Source of the DNA: Brienomyrus brachyistius
Taxonomy: Eukaryota > Chordata > Actinopteri > Osteoglossiformes > Mormyridae
Length of the DNA: 64,000 nucleotides
Assembly: GCF_023856365.1 (NCBI RefSeq)
Contig: NW_026042415.1
Span: 62,001 to 126,000 of the forward strand
Direction: 5' to 3'
A program made the translations under genes and the position numbers. The number at the start of each line of letters is the position of its first letter. Position 1 is the stretch's first letter. Of the stretch, positions 1 through 17,442 are shown in pieces. The notes beneath the pieces are model-generated. The model made no database searches and had not been told where the DNA came from. It was given only the letters and a program-made list of their open reading frames with translations.

Positions 1-266
1 TGCTACTTTGTGGTGCTGATGTCCTGGACTCCTTCGGGGTGTCGGGGCTGTGGAAGGCTCAGCAAATTGCGGAGGTGGTCACCAACTTTGGACTGGTGTG
101 CATCACCCGTGGCGGATCGAATCCGGAAGCCTTCACCCAGGGCTCCGACCTCCTCTTGCCACACGGCAGCAACATCCACGTGGTGCAGGAGTGGGTGGCC
201 AACGACGTGTCGGCCGCACTCATCCGCCGCCCGCTGCGGTGTGGCCACAGTGTCCGGTACCTGCTG
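1..266 (+). pseudogene. nmnat1: nmnat1 terminal exon of the unit cut by the window start
   Basis: This reads LLCGADVLDSFGVSGLW and onward to IRRPLRCGHSVRYLL, the C-terminal half of the nicotinamide mononucleotide adenylyltransferase fold. The next codon is TGA (267-269). In the family the chain continues about 40 residues past RYL, so the exon is truncated. The ISxTxxR nucleotide-binding motif of NMNATs reads VSAALIR here: the Thr has become Ala. Whether an intact nmnat1 lies upstream cannot be seen. Confidence 0.75.
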
Positions 267-7771
<7,505 letters not shown>

Positions 7772-7854
7772 GCACAACCCCCACTGCCACTCTCCCATCC
7801 TGTAGCCTTATCATCTTGCCATTTCCATCTTCCCATTGGTTTGGAATCCCCTTA

Positions 7855-8245
7855 ATGCATCACCAAGAGGAGGAAGCTTGAGGAGGCAGAGATTGCACCC
7901 AAGGGGCCACCTCAAAAAACAGGTAACAATCAAAGCTTCCCCTTGCACAGTCCCCTTGTTTCCTTCTTTCCATCTTCAGTCCACTTATCCTGGCCTGGGA
8001 CTGGTATCCTAGATGGAATTTGGATTTTTGTTAAATTTTCCTGCTCAGAAATGGAGTAGTTGGGTGTGAATCCCAGGCGTCACCTGTAGGAACTGCTCTC
8101 CGCGGAACCGGACCCTGATGTGGTATGTAGGGACTGCAAAGGCTGGCAGGAAGAGAAAATACATGGATGCCAGCAGTGCCACCAAGAGGAGGAAGCTCTA
8201 AGAGGCTGAAATTGCATCCAAAGGGCCAGCTCAGGAACCGGACTG
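7855..8245 (+). pseudogene. nmnat1: Two older, decayed copies of the nmnat1 basic exon
   Basis: The first piece (about 7859-7920) reads TKRRKLEEAEIAPKGPPQKT and has a consensus-like donor (gtaaca at 7922), so it shows the likely ancestral end of the basic exon that the array copies have lost. The second (about 8092-8240) repeats the whole exon with the same 19-nt insert (8123-8141), then AGRKRKY, TKRRKL and an in-frame TAA. Flanking bits (CTTATCCTGGCCTGGGACTG, AGTTGGGTGTGAAT) match the unit introns. Both are clearly more divergent than the array units. Confidence 0.65.
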
Positions 8246-8654
8246 GAGTAACCAAGGACTACATACTGACTTGCGCTCCTGTACTGTAGGTCATTAATGG
8301 ATAAACTACTTTCCTGAACAACCTGTCTATTTCTAAACAACTGGACATATTGCTCCTTGTAGAAACATGGTAAAAACCTGGTGATTACTTGCAACTAAGT
8401 CTGCTTACATCTCCTGGTTATAATTTTTTATCCAAACCCTGTCTGACGGTGATTCATCATGACTCTGTCAAAACAACTATTGCTGATTTTCAAGAGATTA
8501 CATCATTTGAATATCTGGCTTTTAAAATTGCTGGAAAGGCTTCGTTGATGAATTATCCTTCTCTGTGTCTGTCGATGCTTCCCGTCTTCATGATGTTTAT
8601 CAGTTGTCGTGCCCAATGAATCTGTGTAATTCCACAGTCACGAGTTTTAGACCA
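8246..8654. other. Intergenic sequence with nothing recognised
   Basis: AT-rich sequence without splice-flanked coding segments or a recognisable repeat. The 76-codon open frame in it has no family resemblance. Confidence 0.4.
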
Positions 8655-9280
8655 TCATGCACCTATTAGGTCCCCTGAGAGTGGCAGAGCTGACAGCCGT
8701 TCACGACCTGGTGGTGGGTTGGCTCCACTGGTGGGGAAGCGCTAGTCAGACCGGTTAGACCCAAGCATAGAGTGAGGATCTGCTGGGAACATCTGGCAGA
8801 ATCCCCTGTCAGAAGGAGCTTCGACTTCTACCTCTGGCAGAACTTCGGCCATGTCCCGCTGAACGCGGCGGACGTTGAGTCCAAATGGGCATGTTCCGCA
8901 CCTCCATTGTGGAGGCAGCTGACTGGACTGTGGCCGTAAGTTACCCGAACCCGCTGGCGTACAACAGCTGATGAGTACCGGTGGGCCAAGCGGAATGCGG
9001 CTTTGGCAGTCGCTGAGCCAGAAACTCGGCTATGGGAGGAGTTTGGCGAGGCCATGGACTTCTGGACAGCTTCAAGGAGATTCTGATCCACCATCCGGTG
9101 TCTCAGGGTGGGAAAGCGGTGCAGCATCAACACTGTTCATGGTGGGCATGGGGCGCTGCTGACCTCAGCTTGGGACATTGTGGGTCGGTGGAAGGAATAC
9201 TTCAAAGACCTCCTCAATCCCACCTCCACGCCATCCAATGAAGAAGCACTTGGGGGTGGATCAGATCTGCCCAGATGCAG
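8655..9280 (+). mobile_element. Decayed RTE/Rex3-like LINE fragment
   Basis: The stretch reads in broken frames as the linker between endonuclease and reverse transcriptase of an RTE-type non-LTR element. RWKEYFKDLLNP at about 9190-9225, followed by STPSNEEAL, is the conserved linker seen in RTE elements. Upstream nucleotides (ATGGGAGGAGTTTGGCGAGG, GCGGAATGCGGCTTTGGCAG) resemble the abundant fish element of this class. Several frameshifts separate the pieces and neither catalytic domain is present. The family name is from memory of consensus sequences. Confidence 0.6.
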
Positions 9281-10735
9281 TACTCCATCTGCAGAACTGA
9301 AGACCTATCTACTTTATTATCTACGGCAAAAAAAACACACAAAAATCATGGTAGAATTCGAGAGGATTAGAGGCATTCTTAAATGTTTTCAATCATTACT
9401 TGAATTTTTCATTCAGACCAAAGCAATATTTAACAGAACATCAAACTACAGCATCTGTTGGCCAAAATCATTTATTGTAAGTGATTTTTCTTTGGTATTT
9501 ATGTGTGGGCATGGCACTCACAAGCTTTACCAGAGAGAAAGACCATCTGCAACATATGGGTGAGATGTGAGCAATGAGAATAGTGAGCAGAACAACAGTA
9601 ACCTTCGAAACAGAAAACATTGTAACAACAAACAGTCATGCAGCTAGTCTATATGTTTAATTTTTGAGCTACAATGCAACAATAATAAGCCTGTTGATAT
9701 TGTCTGCTAATCCGTTTGCTAAGGGAAATGGGTCATTTACTCAATACACTGAAAAAGTTTGGATCCTCTTTAACACGCTTCAAATGGTACACATGAGTTG
9801 CTTGTCTCCTAAGAATACAGTTTACTTCATCATTTGTCTCGGATAGTGACACATACAAAATCTGCATATCCTTCCACTACTGAACGAGCTGCTAAAACAT
9901 GCAAGGGCATGAGATGAGAGGTTGTCTGCAGACACAGTGTCTAGGCCACCTTTAATGCTGTATTTCCTTTCCTCAAAAATTTGTTGTAAACCATGTTTCC
10001 AAGATCTGCAAATCACAAATAAATGGTTCTAGAAAATTTCTAATCCATAGGTTTACCTGTATTTGACAAGTATCAACAGGTGAATATGCCTTAAAGCACA
10101 GTGTTTTGGTAGAAGATTTTCAACAGTAAAATAAAAAGCAGATATGTTCTGTATACGTTTTTTAGGTCCTAAGGGATTAGCAATCACTGTACAATTGAAT
10201 TCTCAAACGTGGTTCACTAGTGTCGAAAAATTTATGATCTTGGTAGATTCTACCATCACTGAAATCTGTTTAAGCTTTTGGGGGCATCAGTACCTGACAT
10301 AATATGCCAGTGTAGTTTGGTCGATGCAGACTAAACCCAATACTCTTAGCAATGGAATATACTGAAAAGTGTCATTTTTCCCAGTTGAAGTGTCTATGCC
10401 CAACACATATTCAACAGGTTCAATTAAGTTCAAGGGGACGTATTATACTAACTAATTTTCAGATCTTAACCTTTTTGTAACCATAGTATTTAGGGTGACC
10501 AGATAATCCATGTCATCCCGGACACTTTGAGCTTGAACAGGATTTGTAAACTACTTTTTCAATTAAAAGGACCTGGATTTTACGTGAGCACTGAATTCTT
10601 GCTGAATGGTCTCTTGTAACCATGTATGTGTTACTTAATGTGAAACAGCTGGATGAGTCTTTCAATCAAGGAAACAAATCAGTTAAAGCACAAGAATAAA
10701 TTAACTAATTAGTCTCTTGTAAAACGTACTTTAAT
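9281..10735. other. Intergenic, no gene seen
   Basis: AT-rich sequence with only short open frames. A stretch near 10490-10570 (GGGTGACCAGATAATCC, then CCCGGACACTTTGAGC) looks like a dispersed repeat, but I could not identify its family. Confidence 0.4.
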
Positions 10736-10739
10736 CTTT

Positions 10740-11434
10740 TGTTACGTGCCGTAAGGTTAGGGGAGGGATTGTCCTGCAGATCCTGCTCGTTGCCCAGCTC
10801 CCTTCGACCTGGCCACGATCCAACCTTCGACGCTGCTTCCGTATCTAGTGTTGAAAAAGCCGTGGCGGGAAATTAGCAGCAGCTCTGCTCACAGTTGGTT
10901 TTGGTTATTGGATTGCTTGTGTATGACAGATTTCTGGTTTCCTAATCTCCGACTCTCGCTTTGCCCCTTCGGTACCTTTGCCTTTGATTGTTTACTGGTT
11001 CTGATCTCTTGCCTTCCTCCTGACTACTCTCTTTGCCTCGCCCCTTTGGTTACTGTGTTTCGGCTTTGGTGTGTTCGGCTGTTCGTTTCTGTTAAGTGCG
11101 TAGGGAGTGACTGCTGTTTTGTTTTGCGTACGTGTTGCTTATTCTGTGTTTTGGTTAGGGAGTTAGGCTTGTGTCATCTTGTTTTCTCATCTTTTCATTT
11201 CGTTTAGAATTAGCTTAGTTTGGGACGTGTTCGGTAGTGCTGTTTTGTTTGTTTTGGCGGTGTCATTCCCGAAGTCTGTTACCCTATTGTTTGTGAAAAT
11301 CTTTGTGAATAAATACAAAAAAAATCCCTTTGTTTCCCGTGTACCCTTTTCCCATACCCTGGTTGTCTCGTTTTCCCCTCTCCTTTCCCTTTACCTTTCT
11401 GACGGTCCTCAACCCTAGACTGAGGATCGTAACA
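10740..11434 (+). mobile_element. Solo LTR, Ty3/Gypsy-like
   Basis: The 695-base element starts TGTTACG and ends CGTAACA, a perfect 7-base inverted terminus with the canonical TG...CA ends. It is flanked on both sides by CTTT (10736-10739 and 11435-11438), a 4-base target-site duplication. An AATAAA polyadenylation signal near 11308 followed by an A-run fits the R region of an LTR read on this strand. No internal coding region or second LTR is adjacent, so this is a solo LTR left by LTR-LTR recombination. The Gypsy assignment rests on the terminal sequence and duplication size only. The 119-codon open frame inside is not a gene. Confidence 0.75.
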
Positions 11435-11454
11435 CTTTAATAAATTTTAAAAAA

Positions 11455-11660
11455 TCTTTTTTTTTCAGTGCACCTTATGGAGAGGTACAATTATTTTGCA
11501 AATTTATACCCCCCCCCCCAATCCAATAACTCAAATTAAGAACCCTTTAATATTCCAAAGAACCATATGATTGACATGTTCCATCCACTACATAAAATGG
11601 TTCTTTGTGGAACCACACAAACTTCTAAAGAACCATTATATTTCTGTGTGCACTTGCCGT
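11455..11660. repeat. Probable dispersed repeat with AAGAACC/GGTTCTTT motifs
   Basis: After a T-run and a C-run, the motif AAGAACC recurs (near 11539, 11558 and 11629) together with its complement GGTTCTTTGTGGAACC near 11600. The pattern resembles non-autonomous elements common in fish genomes. The boundaries are uncertain. Confidence 0.35.
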
Positions 11661-11819
11661 GCGGTCGTGCTACGCATTGAAATTCTAAGCACATCCATCA
11701 TAAACATTTCACACAAATAAAGACAGCTGGTGAAAATCAAGCCCCATTGTAGCATCATACACTGTTTTCATTAGTTGTTGATTTCTTTAAAGTAGCATAG
11801 GGCAAAGCTTAAATGTCTC

Positions 11820-12990
11820 GCTGCGTACGCAAAGATACGTAGAAAAGACGTCCCCTGAGGAGCCAGAATGACAGTTTTTATGACGTCTTTTTTACGACAT
11901 CTGAACGTCGAATGCAGTCATAATGGAGGTCTTTTCAACGTCTGTTATCAAAAGCAGACTAATTTTAGACATCGTGTATATCGTGCCTCTTGGCTAAATT
12001 AATTTATAAATACAGTCCCACCATGCATTTAACTTAAACTTTTATTTAACGTATGTACAACAGAACAGTACACAGCTAAAGCTGCTAAGTGCTGCGCACA
12101 GAGAGCAGATGAACTGGGCAAAATGGACGTTTGGAACTATCGTGGTCACTATCGTTAGCTAACTGGTGGTCTCAGTCACAATTAGCAAGCTAACTAGCCA
12201 CAGCAGGTTGAAGTTGGTTATAAAAAATACCAAAAAAGCTAACATGAAGGAAATTCATGAACATGACTTAGCATTAACCTGGTTCTCTTAATTTATTTAC
12301 CTACTTTAACAAGCTGGATGCTTGTTCGACCACGCATCAAACTGCTGGCACATTTTGAAATCCCGCGCTTGCGCAAAAGTGTCCGCGAGCGGCGTGGATA
12401 TGGAAATGCAAAGCAAAACACTCAGTTGCTCGAATTTAGAGACTGTAAAAATTCTGAATGTGATGAGACAGTTTACGCAGGGGTCTCCAACTTCGGTCCT
12501 GGAGAGCTACTATCCAGTAGGTTTTCTATCCTACCTGGCTTCTGATGAGCCACACCTGCTCCTGGCATTTTCCTGAGAACTGGTGTGGTTCATCAGAAGC
12601 CAGGTAGGATAGAAAACCTACTGGATAGTAGCTCTCCAGGACCGGAGCTGGAGACTCCTGGTTTACGCCATATACAAGTGGAATTGTAGATGTATGGATG
12701 GGATCATGATTACATTTACTATTTCTAAGAAAATTATTTGAGGGAGCATATGGTATATTTTTTTTAATTCCATTTAATTCAAAGGGGGTTGAATTCATGA
12801 GCATTAAATTGAATTGACAATGTCCAAAAAACTAGATGTTCGGATATGAAACTACATACCTTAAAGTGAGGTCGTAATCAGACGTCCTGAACGTGATTTG
12901 CACGTCGATGCAGATATATAGTCCTGGACGTACCGACCCCGTATGGCTATGATCTGCACGTCTGAGGCTCATTTTTGCTGGGGGTCCCAC
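11820..12990. mobile_element. Possible interrupted non-autonomous DNA element rich in GACGTC
   Basis: Two blocks, about 11850-11950 and 12868-12985, are full of ACGTC/GACGT motifs, and the second ends near TTTTTGCTGGG. Such sequence is typical of a class of fish MITE-like repeats. The two blocks could be the outer parts of one element opened by later insertions, including the palindrome at 12479-12660. Terminal repeats and target duplications were not established. Confidence 0.3.
12479..12660. repeat. Long near-perfect palindrome (foldback)
   Basis: Arms of about 78 bases, 12479-12556 and 12583-12660, are reverse complements with only a few mismatches around a loop of about 26 bases. Both strands therefore encode the same meaningless peptide VLESYYPVGFLSYLASDEPH. 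The arm text (GGTCCTGGAGAGCTACTATC, CCAGGTAGGATAGAAAACC) is a known kind of fish dispersed repeat, so this may be two copies in opposite orientation or a true foldback element. Confidence 0.8.
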
Positions 12991-13329
12991 TTTACTTGAT
13001 GTACCACTTTTGCTCCCTATTATTATACAGACGTACATGTAAAGTGCATGCAATCTGTTTTGAGACTATTTGACTTGGTTTATTGATTAATAATGGGCTA
13101 ATTAAGTAGTAATTATATAATTAAGTAGTAGCGCACGAAAGCTCACGATTAAGTTGCGATGGAACTACTTCGAAGTAAGTTCACCTGTTGTCAATGAAAA
13201 AAAGTCGGCTGCGACCTCGTTTGACCCGGTTTTAAAAGTTGTTGCAGGGTAGATTCGTAATATCGTTTCCACCGAGGTGATCTGAGTAAGTTTGTGTGGG
13301 TAATTCCGCAACCAGCAATATCCATCAAT

Positions 13330-14895
13330 ATGGCCGTTAACATCAGTGGTACCTGGGACATGGTCAGTAATATTGATTTTGATGCCTATATGGTTTCACT
13401 CGGTGAGTATGATGAGTTAAACCGCTTTTCCCTGAAATCTAATTTTCCGACTTCGGGTTCCAGAATGGAGTCGTCTTGCACATTTAGCTGCCACCTGTTG
13501 CTCTGTAGCTGCAGTCTTTAATAGACCTAAAATTGGGCGTCGCTAGTAACCAGGTCTTATGGAATATAACCCTAAATGTGTCGCCACTAAGTGGGGAAAC
13601 GGTAAACGGCGGTATAAAGGTAACTATTCCAAGCTCTTGCGCTTTATTTTTATATTTTCTCCCCCTTTACTTGGTTGCACTTCTGAGCCAAATAATGCCG
13701 CCTTGGTCTATCGATCGTCACTAATAGCGACCCTCCCTCCCCCCCGAATAGAGGGCGAATTTCCTCTCGGCCATTATGACTTTTTTTTTGTTTTCTTATC
13801 GTCTCGGCGACAGAACAGCACTCATAAGGTCTAGAGGTACTGCACTGCTAAACTGATCTTTCGTTTCGTTCCCAAAAGCTCGGCCGGTTTCACCGAGGTT
13901 GGAGTGGGGTTGCTGTGTGGCGGTCCTTAAAGCGATCGCATGAGGATATTTTCTTAATCATTACTAAAATATACAGTCACTTACAAAACTACTATAATCT
14001 GTCGTTCTCTTAAATAATAGAATGCTTTGTAAGATTAATTTTAAGCAAAGTCTATGTGGAGGGAGAGTTCCCTTAGCGTTTTGGTTACTGGATGATGGGA
14101 GAAACTTTTGGCCTGTCTAACCTGAATTATTTGGGGGGGGGGAAGGCAGGCATCTGCCTGCTTTAGTGTAGTGTGCCTAGCTTCCATGCTCTAAATAGCC
14201 TGTCTGCTGTCTGGCCTGTTGCGACTGCTTCAGCCTGGGAAGGGAAACTGCAGCATGGACTCTATATTTCTACCTGCCCTATGAGGATGGTGCTAGTTTA
14301 AATTGGCAACCTGAAGTATGGCTTTCCTTAACAGGAATAGACTTTGCAACAAGGAAGGTTGCTGGCTTGCTGAAGACCCAGAAGGTCATTGAGCAGGATG
14401 GGGAGTACTTCACCATGACTACAGTCAGTGCCTTAAGGAACTACAAATCTTCCTTCAAGATTGGAGAGGAGTTTGAGGAGGTGACCAAAGGCCTGGACAA
14501 CAGGAAGTGCCAGGTGAGTAACCCTCTAGATCTCAATGAGGGTGACTCGCTATTCATGTAAATGAAGTCGGAATCATTTAAATGGCTGGCAGGATACAAG
14601 CTGGAGATGCAGGAGTTCAGCTGATGCTAATCTATGTGCTATATTTGTGTTCCAGTCTCAAGTAAATTGGATGGGTGACAAACTAGTCTGTGTGCAGAAG
14701 GGGGAGAAGAGCGACCGTGGCTGGACCCACTGGTTGGAGGGAGATGAGCTCCACTTGGTACTGGGGGAGGCACACCAGCTGTTTCAATAGGGCTCTCATG
14801 CATAGATAATATACATGTATTCAATCTTTTTTCTTTTACAGGAGCTGTACTGTGAAGGCAAAGTCTGTAAGCAGGTTTATAGGAAGAGTGCTTGA
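13330..14895 (+). CDS. rbp7: rbp7, cellular retinol-binding protein (complete, four exons)
   Basis: Exons 13330-13402, 14335-14513, 14656-14757 and 14842-14895 (73, 179, 102 and 54 nt) join in phase to 135 codons plus TGA, the usual length and four-exon plan of intracellular lipid-binding proteins. This small cytosolic beta-barrel carries all-trans retinol. The N-terminal fatty-acid-binding-protein signature [16 protein letters not shown] is present. Lys40 (LLKTQK; numbering without Met) is kept, and position 108 is His in RGWTHW. Human RBP7 (CRBP IV) also has His there, where RBP1 and RBP2 have Gln, which decides for rbp7. Splice sites are tcg/gtgagt, acag/GAATAG, cag/gtgagt, ccag/TCTCAAG, ttg/gtactg and acag/GAGCTG. 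The start at 13330 gives the family N terminus; an in-frame upstream ATG at 13294 would add 12 atypical residues. Its place next to nmnat1 and before kif1b agrees with vertebrate synteny. Older fish literature may call this rbp5. Confidence 0.93.
13403..14334 (+). other. rbp7: rbp7 intron 1
   Basis: A canonical gtgagt...acag intron of 932 nt. It contains a G-run near 14132 and no recognisable inserted gene. Two open frames at 13533-13834 are overlapping shadows with no family resemblance. Confidence 0.8.
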
Positions 14896-17442
14896 TTTGG
14901 CTGCTTATATGCTGGTTAGTCTTCTTGGTTCATTTTTATTTTGTCTAAATGCCATTCAAGCATTTGTCCAGAATCTGTATGGAAGAGCCTGCATGTGTCA
15001 CTAGATGCTTCATTTGCTGTTTTTCTGATCAACTCCTGCAAAACAAAAAGGGGAAACTGCACTCGTCTTTTGTCCTTTTTGTTCAAAGTGTCCGATGTTC
15101 TCCAGTCTTGGGTCCTGTATGGGTCTAAGGCTCAGAAGATCCCATCTTCTTGTACCACAGATGGGTTCAGCACAATCCCATCTGTGGGAATCAAACGTGC
15201 ACTTTGGCTTTCAGTTACTTGATCACATGACTTATTCTAACAAATTCCATAAATAATACTCTTCTGTCTATAGGTCCCTTGAATAGGACACCAAATGTTG
15301 TTGTAATTCCTAGGTCTCTTAGCTCCATCCACTGACTAAATCGACAGCATTCCTGAACACCAGTGACTGATGTGTAGTTAGTGCCAGATCACCATTGCAA
15401 ACCTTAACTTTCAAAAGGTGAGCCTGGTTAATGTGTGTAATTCAGCAGATAAATAGGCTTGTTCATATTGATCTAGGTAATCATGGGCTTTCTTGTGCAA
15501 TCTCTTGTAAACATATTGCTGAATTTCTGTAAGTGGTTGACGGTTACTCTTCAAGGCGTCACCTGTGCCTTCCCCTGATTTGAGACTGTGCCAAACGATT
15601 TTTTTTGGCTGTTCAGTACTTGGAATCCAGCAAATCTTGTGGATGGTCTGGGTCTCTTTAAGCTTTGGTATGGGCACAGGTGATGCCTAAAGTGTCTTTC
15701 TAAAGTTTAAGAGCAGTGATTACCCCACTCTTGTAAAGTGGTATGCTTGAGTGGTCACATGACATGGGATCCACACTGGTCCTATTGGCTAAGGGGGGGG
15801 GCAGCTCTGGCTTCTGCTGTGGGGAGAGCAGCTGTTTGTGGCTGCTCTCTTCACTGTACCCAGGTCACCCTCACTGGCGTTTCTGTACTTGGGTTGTTTG
15901 ATCTAGTCCCTGTGACTTTCCCCTCGGTTTCTCTGGCTGGGGCTGGTGTTCCTCCCTGCTGCAGTACTTACTCATGGGACTGTAGCCCTTGTGCAGTTTT
16001 CTGAAGTTCGGGCTTAACACTGACATTTCCTTTTTCTCTCTGCTAATGTTGAGTCCAGCAGCTGTGATGGATCCTAGATTCTCAATGATTGTTAGTCTAA
16101 AGGCTTTTAAATATACAAACAATCTGCTGCGGCCTTCAGTACGAGTGAGGTAGCCTAAATGAATCATGGCAAGATGTGAATGCAAACTTGATATGGGAGC
16201 ATGTCTGAGTCATACCAGGATGTGAGCCTTTTGGTTTCGGTCCTCCTGGGTGCTTTGCTAGAAGTGCCAGTCTGGACAGGTCAGAACTAGCTGCTGATTG
16301 ATCATGGTGCAGATTAAAGGGTCAGTATTGCACATACTGCAGCCTCCGCTGTGCTTTACACAAGAAGCCTCAGTTCAAATGATTATCCTGTCCTAGAGTC
16401 AACATACCACTCAACTAAAGGAAAGGTGATGCAACACTAGCATCTAATCTGGGAAGAATTGGGTCTTTTGAGTTAATATACTGTCCTCCAAAATACCAAG
16501 TCGGACTAGATGTCTGACTAAGCAAGAGCAACAGCATTTGTTTCTCTCAGATGCAGTGTTTGGATCAGGCAGATTTGGGGCAGATGGTAACATAATGGCA
16601 CGAACTTCAGATGTTATTTATCCCTCAATCATTGGGGTCTTACTTGCCGCCTTGATTGTCTTCATATGTCAGCAGGAAGTTTACTTGGACTGTAGAGAGA
16701 GCCGCCCCCCCCCCCTCAAATGGACCTGGCCATTAAGAGGGTATGCTGGGTTAGGCTTAGGTAGGCAGTCTTCTGAGTGTTCAGCTTGACATGGAGAAGT
16801 CTGCATTCTGTAATGTAGGTCTTGCCAAACACCCCTAATTTTGACCCTTGACCTGCCTCTGGCAAACTGCAGTCCCCGGAGTCACCCGAGGTGGAAAAAG
16901 CCCCGTGATAAATGGTGGGTGTGGCACGTCACTCCGCCCCTCGCAGGCTGGCCAGCTGCCCCCTAGGGCCGCCTTTACCATCAAAAACATGCACTTTGGC
17001 TGTTTTCTAGTCGCGCTGAAACAGTGTGCTTATCCTCTGTTTTTCCTTACTACTGTGAGTAGCTTGTGTGAAGAAATGGTGCGGAGTAGCCGTTTAGGAA
17101 ATTCCTTGCATGATAATTCTTGACTTTACTTTCTCAGCAGGTCTTATTTACGCCTTAATTACATAGTTGAACTGTACTGTCAAATGTACAAAGCAGGACG
17201 TGACCTTGGAATTTAAGCTTCTTAATCGTTACGTTCTGTTTTCCTTCCTTGTACATGGCTGCTTTTCGTCTTTCATCAGGCCAGTGTGAGTGGGGGGGCG
17301 GCAGTACGACAGTATTGGGGACTTGGACACGGACATTTTGCAGGGGATGGAGGCGCTGAACCTCAGCACTGAACCTGAGGAGTTGCAGCCCCCTGGTGAT
17401 CAGCCAAGACCCCAAAAACCACCTGTATCATGCTGAAGTTCC
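14896..17442. other. rbp7 3' flank and intergenic DNA, no gene recognised
   Basis: The rbp7 3' UTR must lie at the left edge, but no convincing polyadenylation site could be chosen. An 88-codon minus-strand open frame at 15411-15677 has an unremarkable composition and no recognised domain. No ube4b exon was seen. Confidence 0.45.

Noticed and set aside
10848..11418. Hydrophobic, Cys/Phe-rich open frames resembling membrane proteins
   Set aside because: They lie inside the solo LTR; T-rich sequence yields Phe/Leu/Cys-rich translations by composition.
15411..15677. Minus-strand 88-codon open frame with a protein-like composition
   Set aside because: No domain or homologue could be recognised and it has no neighbouring splice sites. 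It was left as intergenic.
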